Assembly: GCF_001429395.1 (NCBI RefSeq)
Contig: NZ_LMJT01000006.1
Location: 62,001 to 126,000 of the forward strand
Length of the DNA: 64,000 bases
Reading direction: 5' to 3'
From: Allobosea sp. Root381
GTDB lineage: Bacteria; Pseudomonadota; Alphaproteobacteria; Rhizobiales; Beijerinckiaceae
Under the pieces are notes generated by a model. That model had not been told where the DNA came from, searched no databases, and was given only the letters and a program-made list of their open reading frames with translations. Shown in pieces: positions 26,673-34,952 of this stretch (positions are counted from its first letter, which is position 1; each line of letters begins with the position of its first letter). A program made the translations under genes and the position numbers.

Positions 26673-27569
26673 GTGATGCCGCAGGCAACCGAGACCGACC
26701 GCCGCAGCGAAGCCGCAGGATCGCCGCTGCCGCAGGCCTATGCTCATTGCGCGACGCTGGTGCGCGAGCAGGACCATGATCGCTACATCACCTGCCTCTA
26801 CGCCCCCGAAGCGCAGCGTCCCGCGCTGTTTGCGCTCTATGCCTTCAGCCACGAGATCGCGCGGGTGCGGGCGCTGGTCAGCGAGCCGCTGCCGGGCGAG
26901 GTCAGGCTGCAATGGTGGCGCGACCTGCTCGAGGGCCAGCCCGACGGCGAGGCGCAGGCCCATCCGGTGGCAGCCGCACTGCTCGATACGATCGCGCGCT
27001 ACAACCTCCCCATCGCGCCGCTGACCGGCCTGATCGAGGCGCGCATCTTCGACCTCTACGACGATCCGATGCCCTCGCTGCGAGACCTCGAGGGCTATGC
27101 GGGCGAGACATCGAGCGCGCTGATCCGGCTGGCCTCGATCGTCCTCGCCGAAGGCCGTGATCCCGGCGGGGCCGCTGCCGCGGGCTATGCCGGCGTCGCC
27201 TATGCCTTCACCGGGCTGATGCGGGCCTTCCCCTGGCACGCGGCCGAGGGGCAGGTCTATCTGCCGGCCGACCTGCTGGCGCGCAGCGGCGTCACCCGCG
27301 ACGACATCGTGCGCGGGCGGGGCGGGCCGGGCCTGCTCTATTCGCTGAAGGAGATGCGCGAGATCGCGCGTGGCCATCTACAGAAGCTGCGCGACCTGCG
27401 CGGGACGATTCCCGCCGCCGTGATGCCGGCCTTCCTGCCGGCGGGGCTGGTCGAGCCCTATCTCAGGCGGATGGAGGTCGCGGGTTACGATCCCTACCGC
27501 ACGATCATCACCCTGCCGGCCTGGCGGCGGCAATGGGCGATCTGGCGCGCCGCGCGCCGGGCTGTCTGA
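26673..27569 (+). CDS. Squalene/phytoene synthase family protein, NDUFAF6-like
   Basis: A 298-residue all-helical member of the trans-isoprenyl diphosphate synthase fold. LYAPEAQRPALFALYAFSHEIARVR stands where true synthases carry the first Asp-rich DxxxD motif; here that site reads SHEIARV, and the second reads GYAGVAYAFTG with no Asp pair. The other helices (LQWWRDLLEG, FDLYDDPMPSLRDLEGYAGETSSALIRLA) are kept. Loss of the catalytic acids fits the NDUFAF6 (complex I assembly factor) branch rather than carotenoid or squalene synthesis. It follows the NDUFAF3 homologue, the second such factor in a row. Function in bacteria is untested as far as the sequence can tell. Confidence 0.87.
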   Translation: MMPQATETDRRSEAAGSPLPQAYAHCATLVREQDHDRYITCLYAPEAQRPALFALYAFSHEIARVRALVSEPLPGEVRLQWWRDLLEGQPDGEAQAHPVAAALLDTIARYNLPIAPLTGLIEARIFDLYDDPMPSLRDLEGYAGETSSALIRLASIVLAEGRDPGGAAAAGYAGVAYAFTGLMRAFPWHAAEGQVYLPADLLARSGVTRDDIVRGRGGPGLLYSLKEMREIARGHLQKLRDLRGTIPAAVMPAFLPAGLVEPYLRRMEVAGYDPYRTIITLPAWRRQWAIWRAARRAV

Positions 27570-27592
27570 CGGACAGGAAGGCGACCAACGAA

Positions 27593-27620
27593 AAAGCCCC
27601 CGGCCGAGGCCGGGGGCTTT
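27593..27620. terminator. Bidirectional intrinsic terminator
   Basis: 13-bp stem AAAGCCCCCGGCC / GGCCGGGGGCTTT with five A before and three T after. It lies between the convergent phytoene synthase-like and MFS genes and can serve both. Confidence 0.88.
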
Positions 27621-27677
27621 GTCTTCTGCGGCTCCGCCGGGGTGCCTCGGCGGAGCGCTTCTGGATCGAACCGATGC

Positions 27678-28991
27678 TCAGACGTGAACCGAGCGGCTCT
27701 TGATCACCAGGATCGCGAAGATCGAGAGCAGGCAGCAGACGACGATGTAGCCCGAGACATAGACCGGGCTGCCATTGGCCCAGCCGACCAGCGCCTGGGC
27801 GATGAAGGGCGTCGGGCCCGCGACCAGCACACCGTTCAGCTCACGCGACATCGCCAGTCCCGAGAAGCGGTAGCGCGTCGGGTAGAGATTGGTCAGGAAC
27901 GCGCCCTGCGCACCGGAGGTCGAGCCGAAGCCGAGCCCGTAGCCGAGCGCGATGCCGACCGTGCACCAGAGCAGGCTGCCGGTGTCGAACATCCAGAACA
28001 GCGGGAAGGCGAGGGCGCCGATGACGAGCGCACCGAAGATGTAGACCTTGGCCGCGCCGATCTTGTCCGCCAGCACGCCCATGAAGCCGACACCGACGAT
28101 GCCGAAGAGCGAGCCGATCGTCACCGCGATCAGGCCGTCCGTGCGGCTCATGCCGACCGTGTTGGTCATGTAGCTCAGCGAGAAGGCGCTGAGGATGTAG
28201 GCGTTGGCGTTGTGCGCCGTCACCGACAGGAAGCCGAAGAAGACCTCCTTGGGGCTGTTGCGGAAAAGGTCGCCGAGCGGGACGGACTGCTCGTGCTTGC
28301 GTTCTTCCGCCCGGGCCATCGCCGCGACATATTCCGGCGTCTCGTCGAGATGCTTGCGGATGTAGAGCGCGACCAGGAACAGCACGCCCGACATCAGGAA
28401 GGGCACGCGCCAGGCCCAGCCGAGCAGCACCTCTTCCGGCAGATAGGAGATCGCCAGGAAGGACAGCGTCGCCAGCATGATGCCGACCAGCGTCGCCGCG
28501 TTGGGCAGGCTGGTATAGAAGGCGCGCCGGTTGGCCGGTGCGTATTCGGCGACGAGCACGATCGCGCCCGCGAGCTCCGCGCCGGCGCCGAAGCCCTGGA
28601 TCAGGCGCATCAGCACCAGCAGGATCGGCGCCATGATGCCGATGGTCTCGTAGGTCGGCAGCAGGCCCATCAGCACCGTCGCCACGCCCATCATCGCGAT
28701 GGTCAGGATCAGGGCGGGCTTGCGGCCGAACTTGTCGCCGATATGCGAGATCACGATGCCGCCGACCGGGCGGGCAAAGTAGCCGACCGCGAAGGTGGCG
28801 AAGGCGGCCAGCACGCCGGTGGTCGGCGAGAGGTTCGGGAAGAACAGCTTGTTGATGATCAGGCCGGAAGCCGCGCCGTAGAGCGCGTAGTCATACCACT
28901 CGATGACGGTGCCCACGGTGGCGGCCGTGACGGCCTTGCGGATGTTCGCGTCGGATGCTGCCGGACGCGCCTCGGCGGTTGTCGTCGTCAT
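27678..28991 (-). CDS. MFS transporter, metabolite:H+ symporter (MHS) family
   Basis: A 437-residue transporter with 12 predicted helices. The MHS pattern is clear: ATVGTVIEWYDYALYG in helix 1, FPNLSPTTGVLAAFATFAVGYFARPVGG, the loop 2-3 motif GDKFGRKPALILT, and LMRLIQGFGAGAELAGA. This branch (ShiA, ProP, citrate/ketoglutarate carriers) imports organic acids or osmolytes with protons; the substrate is not determined. The start at 28991 gives MTTTTAEARPAASDANIRKA; the open frame continues upstream to 29141, but this has no transporter homology and GAGAG lies close to 28991. The gene stands alone. Confidence 0.92.
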   Translation of the reverse strand: MTTTTAEARPAASDANIRKAVTAATVGTVIEWYDYALYGAASGLIINKLFFPNLSPTTGVLAAFATFAVGYFARPVGGIVISHIGDKFGRKPALILTIAMMGVATVLMGLLPTYETIGIMAPILLVLMRLIQGFGAGAELAGAIVLVAEYAPANRRAFYTSLPNAATLVGIMLATLSFLAISYLPEEVLLGWAWRVPFLMSGVLFLVALYIRKHLDETPEYVAAMARAEERKHEQSVPLGDLFRNSPKEVFFGFLSVTAHNANAYILSAFSLSYMTNTVGMSRTDGLIAVTIGSLFGIVGVGFMGVLADKIGAAKVYIFGALVIGALAFPLFWMFDTGSLLWCTVGIALGYGLGFGSTSGAQGAFLTNLYPTRYRFSGLAMSRELNGVLVAGPTPFIAQALVGWANGSPVYVSGYIVVCCLLSIFAILVIKSRSVHV

Positions 28992-29222
28992 ATCTCTCGG
29001 AATTTCCTCGATATTGTTCTGCTGGCGCCTTCGATAGGCGAGCTGATGACGCACTGCCACAGCGCTTGCTGCATCGCGGCATGCGAAAACCCTGCTGACG
29101 ATGGGGCAGCGAAATACCATCGAAACGCCGCAAATCGGCATATTCGCGCAGTTGCGCCGGAGAAACGGGGCTAAATAGGGGCGTTTTCTGTTCGCGGGCG
29201 CCGCATTCGACTTTAGTCGTAT

Positions 29223-29249
29223 CCGGCCATCACGATCGGGTGTGGCCGG
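29223..29249 (-). terminator. Hairpin downstream of trmFO
   Basis: CCGGCCA / TGGCCGG arms with an inner CAC/GTG pairing, 15 bases beyond the trmFO stop on the minus strand. The T tract is poor, so it is a stabilising or weak terminator structure. Confidence 0.5.
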
Positions 29250-29263
29250 TTGCTGAGTTCAGG

Positions 29264-30676
29264 TCAGGCGCTCGCAGGCACGCCCTTCGGTTCCGCGCCC
29301 GCCCAGTCCTCCATCACCTGCTTCGCGCGGTGGGTTAGGGCATGCTTGCGGGCGACGCTCTTGGCCGGGCCCTTCAGCTTCTTGCCGTCGGGGCCATGCG
29401 TCGCCGCACCCTCCACCGGCGGGAACAGGCCGAAATTGATGTTCATCGGTTGGAAGGACCGCGGGCCTTCGTCGATCGTGACGATATGCCCGCCGGTGAT
29501 ATGATTGACGAGGGCGCCCAGCGCCGTCGTCGCTGGCGGCAGGTCGAGGTCATGGCCGAGGCGCTCGGCGGCGGCCATGCGGCCGGCGAGCAACCCCGTC
29601 GCAGCGCTCTCGACATAGCCCTCGCAGCCGGTGATCTGGCCGGCGAAGCGCAGCCGGGGATCAGCCTTCAGCCGCAGCCTGTCGTCGAGCAGCTTCGGCG
29701 AGTTGAGATAGGTGTTGCGATGGATGCCGCCGAGACGGGCGAACTCGGCATTCTGCAACCCGGGGATCATCCGGAAGATCGCGGCCTGTTCGCCATATTT
29801 CAGCTTGGTCTGGAAGCCGGTCATGTTGAACAGGGTGCCGAGCGCATTGTCCTGCCGAAGCTGCACGACCGCATAGGCCTTCACCGTCGGGTTGTGCTTG
29901 TTGGTCAGTCCGACCGGCTTCATCGGGCCCCAGCGCAGGGTCTCGCGGCCACGCTCGGCCATGACCTCGATCGGCAGGCAGCCGTCGAAATAGGGCGTGC
30001 CTTCCCATTCCTTGAACTCGGTCTTCTCGGCGGCGAGCAGCGCGTCGATGAAGCCCTCGTACTGGTCGCGGTCGAGCGGGCAGTTGATGTAGTCGGCGCC
30101 AGTGCCGCCGGGGCCGGCCTTGTCGTAGCGCGACTGGAACCAGGCCTGATCCATGTCGACCGAGTCGAAATGCACGATCGGCGCGATGGCGTCGAAGAAG
30201 GCGAGCGAATCCTCGCCGGTGAGCGACTGGATGCCCTGGGCCAGGGCAGGTGAGGTGAGCGGGCCGGTCGCGACGATGACGCTGTCCCACTCCGCGGGCG
30301 GCAATCCGGCGATTTCGCCGCGCGCGATGCTGACGAGCGGATGCACCTCCAGCGCAGCCGTGACCGCCTGGGAGAAGCCGTCGCGGTCGACCGCGAGCGC
30401 GCCGCCGGCCGGGACCTGATGGGCGTCACCCTTGGCCATGATCAGCGAGCCGAGCCGGCGCATCTCCCAATGCAACTGGCCGACCGCGTTGCTCAGCGAA
30501 TCATCGGAGCGGAAGGAGTTCGAGCAGACGAGTTCGGCGAGCCCCTCGGTCTTGTGCGCGTCGGTGCCGCGCACGGGGCGCATCTCGTGAAGCACGACCG
30601 GGACGCCGGCCTCGGCGATCTGCCAGGCTGCTTCGGAGCCGGCGAGCCCGCCGCCGATGATGTGAATGGGTTCCAT
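29264..30676 (-). CDS. trmFO: tRNA (uracil-54-C5) methyltransferase, folate and FAD dependent
   Basis: A 470-residue flavoprotein that makes ribothymidine at position 54 of tRNA with methylene-tetrahydrofolate as carbon source. The N-terminal dinucleotide fold [21 protein letters not shown] binds [18 protein letters not shown] contains a conserved cysteine. [12 protein letters not shown] and [10 protein letters not shown] near the C-terminus are family motifs. Length agrees with TrmFO rather than GidA/MnmG (about 620). The start has no strong Shine-Dalgarno. Alone on the minus strand, downstream of the DUF1127 gene and its terminator. Confidence 0.95.
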   Translation of the reverse strand: MEPIHIIGGGLAGSEAAWQIAEAGVPVVLHEMRPVRGTDAHKTEGLAELVCSNSFRSDDSLSNAVGQLHWEMRRLGSLIMAKGDAHQVPAGGALAVDRDGFSQAVTAALEVHPLVSIARGEIAGLPPAEWDSVIVATGPLTSPALAQGIQSLTGEDSLAFFDAIAPIVHFDSVDMDQAWFQSRYDKAGPGGTGADYINCPLDRDQYEGFIDALLAAEKTEFKEWEGTPYFDGCLPIEVMAERGRETLRWGPMKPVGLTNKHNPTVKAYAVVQLRQDNALGTLFNMTGFQTKLKYGEQAAIFRMIPGLQNAEFARLGGIHRNTYLNSPKLLDDRLRLKADPRLRFAGQITGCEGYVESAATGLLAGRMAAAERLGHDLDLPPATTALGALVNHITGGHIVTIDEGPRSFQPMNINFGLFPPVEGAATHGPDGKKLKGPAKSVARKHALTHRAKQVMEDWAGAEPKGVPASA

Positions 30677-30737
30677 AGCCTGCGGATGTGTCCGCAGCCG
30701 CCCCGAAGGTCAAGGGATACGGGAGCCCGAAACGCAA

Positions 30738-30761
30738 AATGCCCGCTCGAAAGCGGGCATT
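30738..30761 (-). terminator. Terminator downstream of the DUF1127 gene
   Basis: On the minus strand: AATGCCCGCT-TTCG-AGCGGGCATT followed by TTGCG. A 10-bp stem with a UUCG loop ending in T. It lies 93 bases after the DUF1127 stop. Confidence 0.75.
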
Positions 30762-30823
30762 CGCTCTACAACCGGTCTTCGCGAGGGGAGGGGAACGCGA
30801 GTCCGGGAGACACTACTCGTGAC

Positions 30824-30843
30824 CGGCTCCCGTCAGGGAGCCG
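30824..30843. other. Hairpin in the 3' region of the DUF1127 gene
   Basis: Perfect 8-bp stem CGGCTCCC-GTCA-GGGAGCCG just after the DUF1127 stop. With the terminator at 30738-30761 it brackets a structured 3' untranslated region of about 110 bases. Confidence 0.55.
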
Positions 30844-30853
30844 CATGCCATCC

Positions 30854-31006
30854 TCACGCGGCGTGGGTGCGCGCGATGAAGGCGATTTCCGAGCGCGACA
30901 GGCCGAGATCGTCGAGCTCGCGGTCGGTCAGGCGGGAGAGTTCGCGGACGGTCTCACGATAGCGGAGATAGGCGCGGATTTTGGCAGCGATCATGGAGAG
31001 AAACAT
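30854..31006 (-). CDS. Small DUF1127 protein
   Basis: A 50-residue Arg-rich protein. YRETVRELSRLTDRELDDLGLSRSEI is the DUF1127 core (YjiS-like), here with a short amphipathic leader MFLSMIAAKIRAYLR. Small proteins of this type are abundant in alphaproteobacteria; in Agrobacterium some bind RNA or influence phosphate and carbon metabolism, but the role here is open. ATG 31006 is chosen; Met at residue 5 is an alternative, and the frame open further upstream has no homology. It has its own downstream terminator and a 3' hairpin. Confidence 0.88.
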   Translation of the reverse strand: MFLSMIAAKIRAYLRYRETVRELSRLTDRELDDLGLSRSEIAFIARTHAA

Positions 31007-31221
31007 GGTGGTCGTCCTAGTCAAGTTCCGGAGCGGGTCGGTGCCCACAGCGATAAATTCGTTGTGCACTGCAGATAAGACAGACGGTGCGCCGCAAACA
31101 GAGGCAGAAGGTCAGGTCCGTTATGCGATGAGTGCATGAACCTATCTTGATTTCTCCTTTTTTGGCGGCTCACCCGCGCTGAGTGGGTAACGCGTTGGTA
31201 AGATTTGAAAGAATGCAGCCT

Positions 31222-31245
31222 AAAAAACAGGCATTTATCCTGTTT
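31222..31245 (-). terminator. Minus-strand intrinsic terminator in the gap
   Basis: Read on the minus strand: AAACAGG-ATAAATG-CCTGTTT then three more T. It is 256 bases beyond the IalB-like stop, so it ends either a long 3' UTR or a small RNA. Confidence 0.65.
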
Positions 31246-31336
31246 CAACGGAGGCCCGAAAAGGTGTTGCCGCATTGTTGAGCGCCATGATGGGCTCTGC
31301 CGGTTGTGCGCCGCGGTGCAGGGTTTAATTCACCAT

Positions 31337-31400
31337 ATTCGCGGGGAATCGAACAGGGCAGCTATGATCCTTCGCGAATCGGGGCGGTTTCCGCCCGATT
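31337..31400. other. Tandem hairpins, possible structured RNA
   Basis: ATTCGCG (31337-31343) pairs with CGCGAAT (31373-31379) and AATCGGGGCGG pairs with CCGCCCGATT (31377-31400) with one bulged G. On the minus strand they lie upstream of the terminator at 31222. Confidence 0.4.
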
Positions 31401-31500
31401 CCGGTGCAGGGCGCGTATTGCATGCGTAAGAGGCGCAGGGGCGGCAATGAATTCTGCCGTGCCGTCCCCACGCTGATGTTGCGCTGCGTCGTAAGGTCGC

Positions 31501-32004
31501 TCAGGCGCAGCGATCGAGCAGCCGGGCGGCCGCGGTGACGCCGTTCAGCGAGAAGGTGTAGCTCGTCTCGTTGCCGCGCGCGGAGCGCGCCGCGAGCACC
31601 ATCTCGCTGCCGGCCCGCATGGCGGCGAGCAGTTCCGGCTCGCGTTCGAGCTGACGCAGCCAGGCATTGTTGCCCTGGGTGATCATCCGGAAGCTTTCGT
31701 CGCCGATCGTCACCGTGATCTCAGATTCCTTGGCGAAGGCGTAGCCGGCCTGCAGGCTCGACTCGGTGCGGTGTGCGCCGTCGCTCGACTGCACGAAGAA
31801 ATGCACGTCGCCATGGCGCAATGTGGAAGGAGCAGCGGCGGTCGGCGCGGCGATGATAAAGCAGCGCCGGCTGTCACCCGAGCCATAGGCCGCGGCGTTC
31901 CAGTTGCTGAACGTGCCGAGCGTCGTCGCGGGGGCCGCGTAGGCAGGGGCCGCAGCCATCAGGGCGACAAGGGCGACGGCGGCGCGGGGCGCGAGGTTGT
32001 TCAT
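31501..32004 (-). CDS. Invasion-associated locus B (IalB) family protein
   Basis: A 167-residue secreted protein. MNNLAPRAAVALVALMAAAPAYA is a Sec leader with an Ala-X-Ala cleavage site. The mature part follows the IalB pattern: TTLGTFSNWNAAAYG, the Cys in SRRCFIIAAP, ESEITVTIGDESFRM, NNAWLRQLEREPELLAAMRAGSEM and the C-terminal YTFSLNGVTAAARLLDRC with a second cysteine that may pair with the first. IalB was named from Bartonella but the family is common in free-living Rhizobiales, where function is unknown. AAAGGA precedes the ATG at 32004. Its transcript may run on to the terminator at 31222. Confidence 0.85.
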   Translation of the reverse strand: MNNLAPRAAVALVALMAAAPAYAAPATTLGTFSNWNAAAYGSGDSRRCFIIAAPTAAAPSTLRHGDVHFFVQSSDGAHRTESSLQAGYAFAKESEITVTIGDESFRMITQGNNAWLRQLEREPELLAAMRAGSEMVLAARSARGNETSYTFSLNGVTAAARLLDRCA

Positions 32005-32379
32005 TCTGATTCCTTTCGTCCGAAGCGGGCAGGGTGGAAAAAAGGGGTTAACGAGGCGTGACCAAGGCATACCCCTGCGGCGCCAAGGCGCAGGGGTGCC
32101 GTGAACCCTCATGCCGCTGCCGGCGCTGCGCGCGGTCCGGCCGGGGGACTTGATCCTCAACAATCCATGACCCGACGGGCTACCCCCAAAGAGCGGAAGG
32201 CGCGGACGCCGCAATGTTATAAGCTGCCCGTACCAAGGGGGAATTCAAAAATTCATCTTCTGAAACGGGAGCCGACCACTCCTGGCCATTTCGCGAGTGC
32301 TTGCGGGAGGGCAGCTCGATGCTTGTGCCTTTCTGAGGTCTGTTCGTCCCTTTTCTAGAAATACCGGAGGGATGCCTTG
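32005..32379. other. Divergent promoter region with a G+C hairpin
   Basis: 375 bases between the IalB-like gene and sqdB. It holds one perfect hairpin, ACCCCTGCG / CGCAGGGGT (32071-32097). The right half is A+T richer (AATGTTATAAGC, TTCAAAAATTCATC) and probably carries the sqdB promoter, but no convincing -35/-10 pair was fixed. No gene is visible. Confidence 0.5.
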
Positions 32380-33714
32380 ATGACATCTGTCCCGAGACGC
32401 GGCGATGGAACGCGCCGCAAGGTTCTCGTCCTGGGAGGCGACGGGTTTTGCGGTTGGCCAACGAGCCTGTACCTGTCCCGCCTCGGCTATGACGTGATGA
32501 TCGTGGACGATTTCTCGCGGCGGCAGATAGACCGGGCTCTCGGCACCGATTCGCTTACGCCGATCCGGCCGATCGCGGAGCGGCTCGCGGCGTGGGAGGG
32601 CATCGGCGGCGGCCGCATCGGCTTCGTCGAGATGCGCGTCGGCGAGGACTATCCGCGCCTGCGCGATCTCCTCCTCGCGGTCCAGCCGCAGGCGATCGTG
32701 CATTTCGCCGAGCAGCGCTCGGCCCCATACTCGATGCGCTCGGCGCAGGAGAAACGATACACCGTCGGCGGCAATGTCGCCGCGACCCATGACCTGCTCT
32801 GCGCGCTGGCCGAGACTGGGCTCGACGCGTATCTCGTCCATCTCGGCTCGGTTGGCGTCTATGGCTACAGCTCGACCGGCTTTCCGCGCCCAGAGGGCTA
32901 TCTGCGCGTCGGAGCGCAGACCCCGCGCGGAATCTTCGAGACCGAGATTCTCTATCCAGCCGATCCGGAGAGCATCTACCACCTGACCAAGGCGCTCGAT
33001 CAACTCCTGCTGCAATACTATGCCAAGAACGACCGGCTGCGGGTCACGGACCTGCATCAGGGCATCGTCTGGGGCACGCAGACCGACGAGACCGCCGCCG
33101 ACGAGCGCCTGATCAACCGCTTCGACTATGACGGCGACTACGGCACGGTGATCAACCGCTTCCTGATGCAGGCGGCGCTCGGCTATCCTCTCACCGTTCA
33201 TGGCAGCGGCGGGCAGACGCGCGGCTTCATCCATATCCGCGACACGGTGCGCTGCATCGCGCTGGCGCTGTCGGAGCCGCCGGCCAGCGGCGAGCGGGTC
33301 AGGATACTGAACCAGGTCACCGAGACGCACCGGGTGATCGACCTCGCGCGGCTGATCTCGCGGATCAGCGGCACGCCGTTCCGGCATGTCGACAACCCGC
33401 GCCTCGAGCCCGAGGAGAACGAGCTCGACGTCAGCAATGCCGGGCTGATCGGCATGGGGCTCTCGCCGACCCGGCTGGAGGACGCGCTGCTGACCGAGGT
33501 TTCGGATATCGCCCGGCGCTATGCCCATCGCTGCGACCGGTCGAAGATTCCGAGCCGGTCGCTCTGGCATCCGGGGCTAGCCGGCGGGGCCGCGGCCGTC
33601 CCCGGCGCGCTGCCGACGTTCCGGCAGGTGGAGGCGGAGGAGCTGGAGCCCGCCATGCCACAGGAAGCCTGGCACGATCCACAGATAGCGGCGCCAGAGG
33701 CGGCGCGGCTCTGA
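32380..33714 (+). CDS. sqdB: UDP-sulfoquinovose synthase-like NAD-dependent epimerase
   Basis: A 444-residue extended short-chain dehydrogenase. The N-terminus VLVLGGDGFCGWPTSLYLSR and VDDFSRRQID match the SQD1/SqdB signature, as do VHFAEQRSAPYSM, the catalytic YHLTKALD (Tyr-X3-Lys), DLHQGIVWG and the C-terminal NPRLEPEENE. The enzyme makes UDP-sulfoquinovose from UDP-glucose and sulfite, the head group of sulfolipid. No sqdD or sqdX glycosyltransferase lies beside it. ATG 32380 has CGGAGG nine bases upstream. Homology ends near residue 400; the last 46 codons run antisense through the end of the convergent glycosyltransferase and look like read-through to the next stop. Confidence 0.87.
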   Translation: MTSVPRRGDGTRRKVLVLGGDGFCGWPTSLYLSRLGYDVMIVDDFSRRQIDRALGTDSLTPIRPIAERLAAWEGIGGGRIGFVEMRVGEDYPRLRDLLLAVQPQAIVHFAEQRSAPYSMRSAQEKRYTVGGNVAATHDLLCALAETGLDAYLVHLGSVGVYGYSSTGFPRPEGYLRVGAQTPRGIFETEILYPADPESIYHLTKALDQLLLQYYAKNDRLRVTDLHQGIVWGTQTDETAADERLINRFDYDGDYGTVINRFLMQAALGYPLTVHGSGGQTRGFIHIRDTVRCIALALSEPPASGERVRILNQVTETHRVIDLARLISRISGTPFRHVDNPRLEPEENELDVSNAGLIGMGLSPTRLEDALLTEVSDIARRYAHRCDRSKIPSRSLWHPGLAGGAAAVPGALPTFRQVEAEELEPAMPQEAWHDPQIAAPEAARL

Positions 33715-34377
33715 GACCAGCCGCCAGAGCCATTGCACGGGCGACCGCCGGACCCAGGCCGGCGGCAGCGGCTTCGTTCCCGACAGGAAATCGAAGGCAG
33801 CGCCGACACCGATCATGACGGGCGCGTCGAGGCGCAACGCATGCGCGTCCATCCACAATTCCTGCTTCGGCGTGCTGAGCCCGACCCAGACGATGTCGGG
33901 CCGCGCCGCGTTGATGGCCTCGACCGTCGCGGCGTCCTCCTCCGGCGTCATCGGCCGGAAGGGCGGCGTGCAGGTGCCGACGACGTCGAGCCCCGGCATC
34001 GTCGCCTGCAGCCGGTCGCGCAGCGCCTCGGCGACGCCGTCGCCGCCGCCATAATAGAACTGGCGGTAGCCGCGCTGCGCCGAGATGATGCTGAGGCGGC
34101 GCATCAGCTCCGGCCCGTAGACCTGCCGGGTCTGCGGGAAGCCGAGCCAGCGCGCCATCATCGCCACCGGCGCGCCATCCGGCACCACCATGCCGGCCCG
34201 GCCATGCACGGCCATCAGATGCGCGTCGCTCTGGCTCTCCATGATGCCATGCGCGCTGGTGACGCAGACGAAGCCGCCCTTGCCGTCGGCGATCCATTGC
34301 TCGATGCGGGCGAGCGCGGCCTCCATGTCGACGGCGTCGACGCCGACGCCGAGGATGTTTGCGCGGGTTCTGGTCAT
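33577..34377 (-). CDS. WecG/TagA/CpsF family glycosyltransferase
   Basis: A 266-residue glycosyltransferase of family GT26, acting at the inner membrane on lipid-linked saccharides for capsule, enterobacterial common antigen or teichoic acid type polymers. VCVTSAHGIMESQSDAHLM, VVPDGAPVAMMARWLG with the conserved Asp, FYYGG, WVGLSTPKQELWMDAH and MIGVGAAFDFLSGTK are all family motifs; the C-terminal basic amphipathic part (PRRLWRRYLWIVPGFLWHG) is the membrane-binding tail. CAGGAG precedes the start. Its last 138 bases overlap the 3' end of the convergent sqdB gene. Confidence 0.92.
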   Translation of the reverse strand: MTRTRANILGVGVDAVDMEAALARIEQWIADGKGGFVCVTSAHGIMESQSDAHLMAVHGRAGMVVPDGAPVAMMARWLGFPQTRQVYGPELMRRLSIISAQRGYRQFYYGGGDGVAEALRDRLQATMPGLDVVGTCTPPFRPMTPEEDAATVEAINAARPDIVWVGLSTPKQELWMDAHALRLDAPVMIGVGAAFDFLSGTKPLPPAWVRRSPVQWLWRLVSEPRRLWRRYLWIVPGFLWHGGLQLLRLHLPERRQRAGDGRGPAG

Positions 34378-34598
34378 GCTGGCTCCTGCTGTTCCCGGCG
34401 GGAGTCTAGCGCCGCGCCGGGCGGGGCCGGCCGGCTATTCCGGGGTAGCGGACGGGCAGGAGAGGGGCCCGCGCCGGTGGCAGCGGGCGCCCCGCACGGG
34501 AACCTCCGCGCCGCAGCGCCGTAGTTCCTGTTCATGCCCGGACGGCCGGGCCGCCCGCAGTTCCGGGCCCGATCCGCAGCAGATCCGATTGGGAGACG

Positions 34599-34952
34599 AT
34601 GATGAAGCTCAGGAAGCTCGCTCTCGCCGACGCGACGATGGAACGCTCGCCCGGGCAGGAGGGCGAGATCTACACCGGCAACCTCGTCGACGAGCGCCAT
34701 GGCGGGCCGGTCACGGTCGGCTATGGCCGCTGGGGCGCCGGCTCCGTGCTGGAACACGTGATGGCGGTCGACGACATCATGCTCGTGCTGGCCGGCCGGC
34801 TCTCGGTCTCGAGCGATGCCGGGACGGTCGAGATCGGCCCCGGCGAGATCGCCTACATGCCGAAGGGCGAGCGGGTGACCATCCGCGCCCATGACCAGGA
34901 TACGATCACGGCCTATGTCACCTCGCCGCATTGGCGGGAGGCGGAGGGGTAG
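34599..34952 (+). CDS. Cupin-domain protein, EutQ-like
   Basis: A 117-residue single cupin. MMKLRKLALADATMERSPGQEG leads into the beta-barrel: GRWGAGSVLEHVMAVDDIMLVLAGRLSVSS is cupin motif 1 with only part of the usual His/Glu metal set (E, H near residues 50-51), and VEIGPGEIAYMPKGERVTIRAH is motif 2. The arrangement resembles EutQ and sugar or organic-acid binding cupins, but the substrate is unknown. Two Met codons start it; GGGAGACG lies just upstream. It converges on the next hypothetical gene with a 35-base overlap. Confidence 0.83.
   Translation: MMKLRKLALADATMERSPGQEGEIYTGNLVDERHGGPVTVGYGRWGAGSVLEHVMAVDDIMLVLAGRLSVSSDAGTVEIGPGEIAYMPKGERVTIRAHDQDTITAYVTSPHWREAEG

Larger units (their letters stand above)
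31007..31500. other. 494-base gap with structured elements, no gene seen
   Basis: Between the DUF1127 start and the IalB-like stop, both on the minus strand. It must hold the DUF1127 promoter. It contains a minus-strand terminator-like hairpin (31222-31245) and two plus/minus symmetric hairpins (31337-31400). Short open frames here lack codon bias, homology or a well-placed ribosome site. Confidence 0.6.

Noticed and set aside
31021..31137. 38-codon minus-strand frame just before the DUF1127 gene, possible leader peptide
   Set aside because: The purine-rich site is 15 bases from the ATG and there is no repeat of a regulatory amino acid or attenuator directly after it.
31205..31429. 74-codon plus-strand frame in the gap upstream of the IalB-like stop
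   Set aside because: No ribosome site, mixed composition and it runs through the hairpins and terminator described there.
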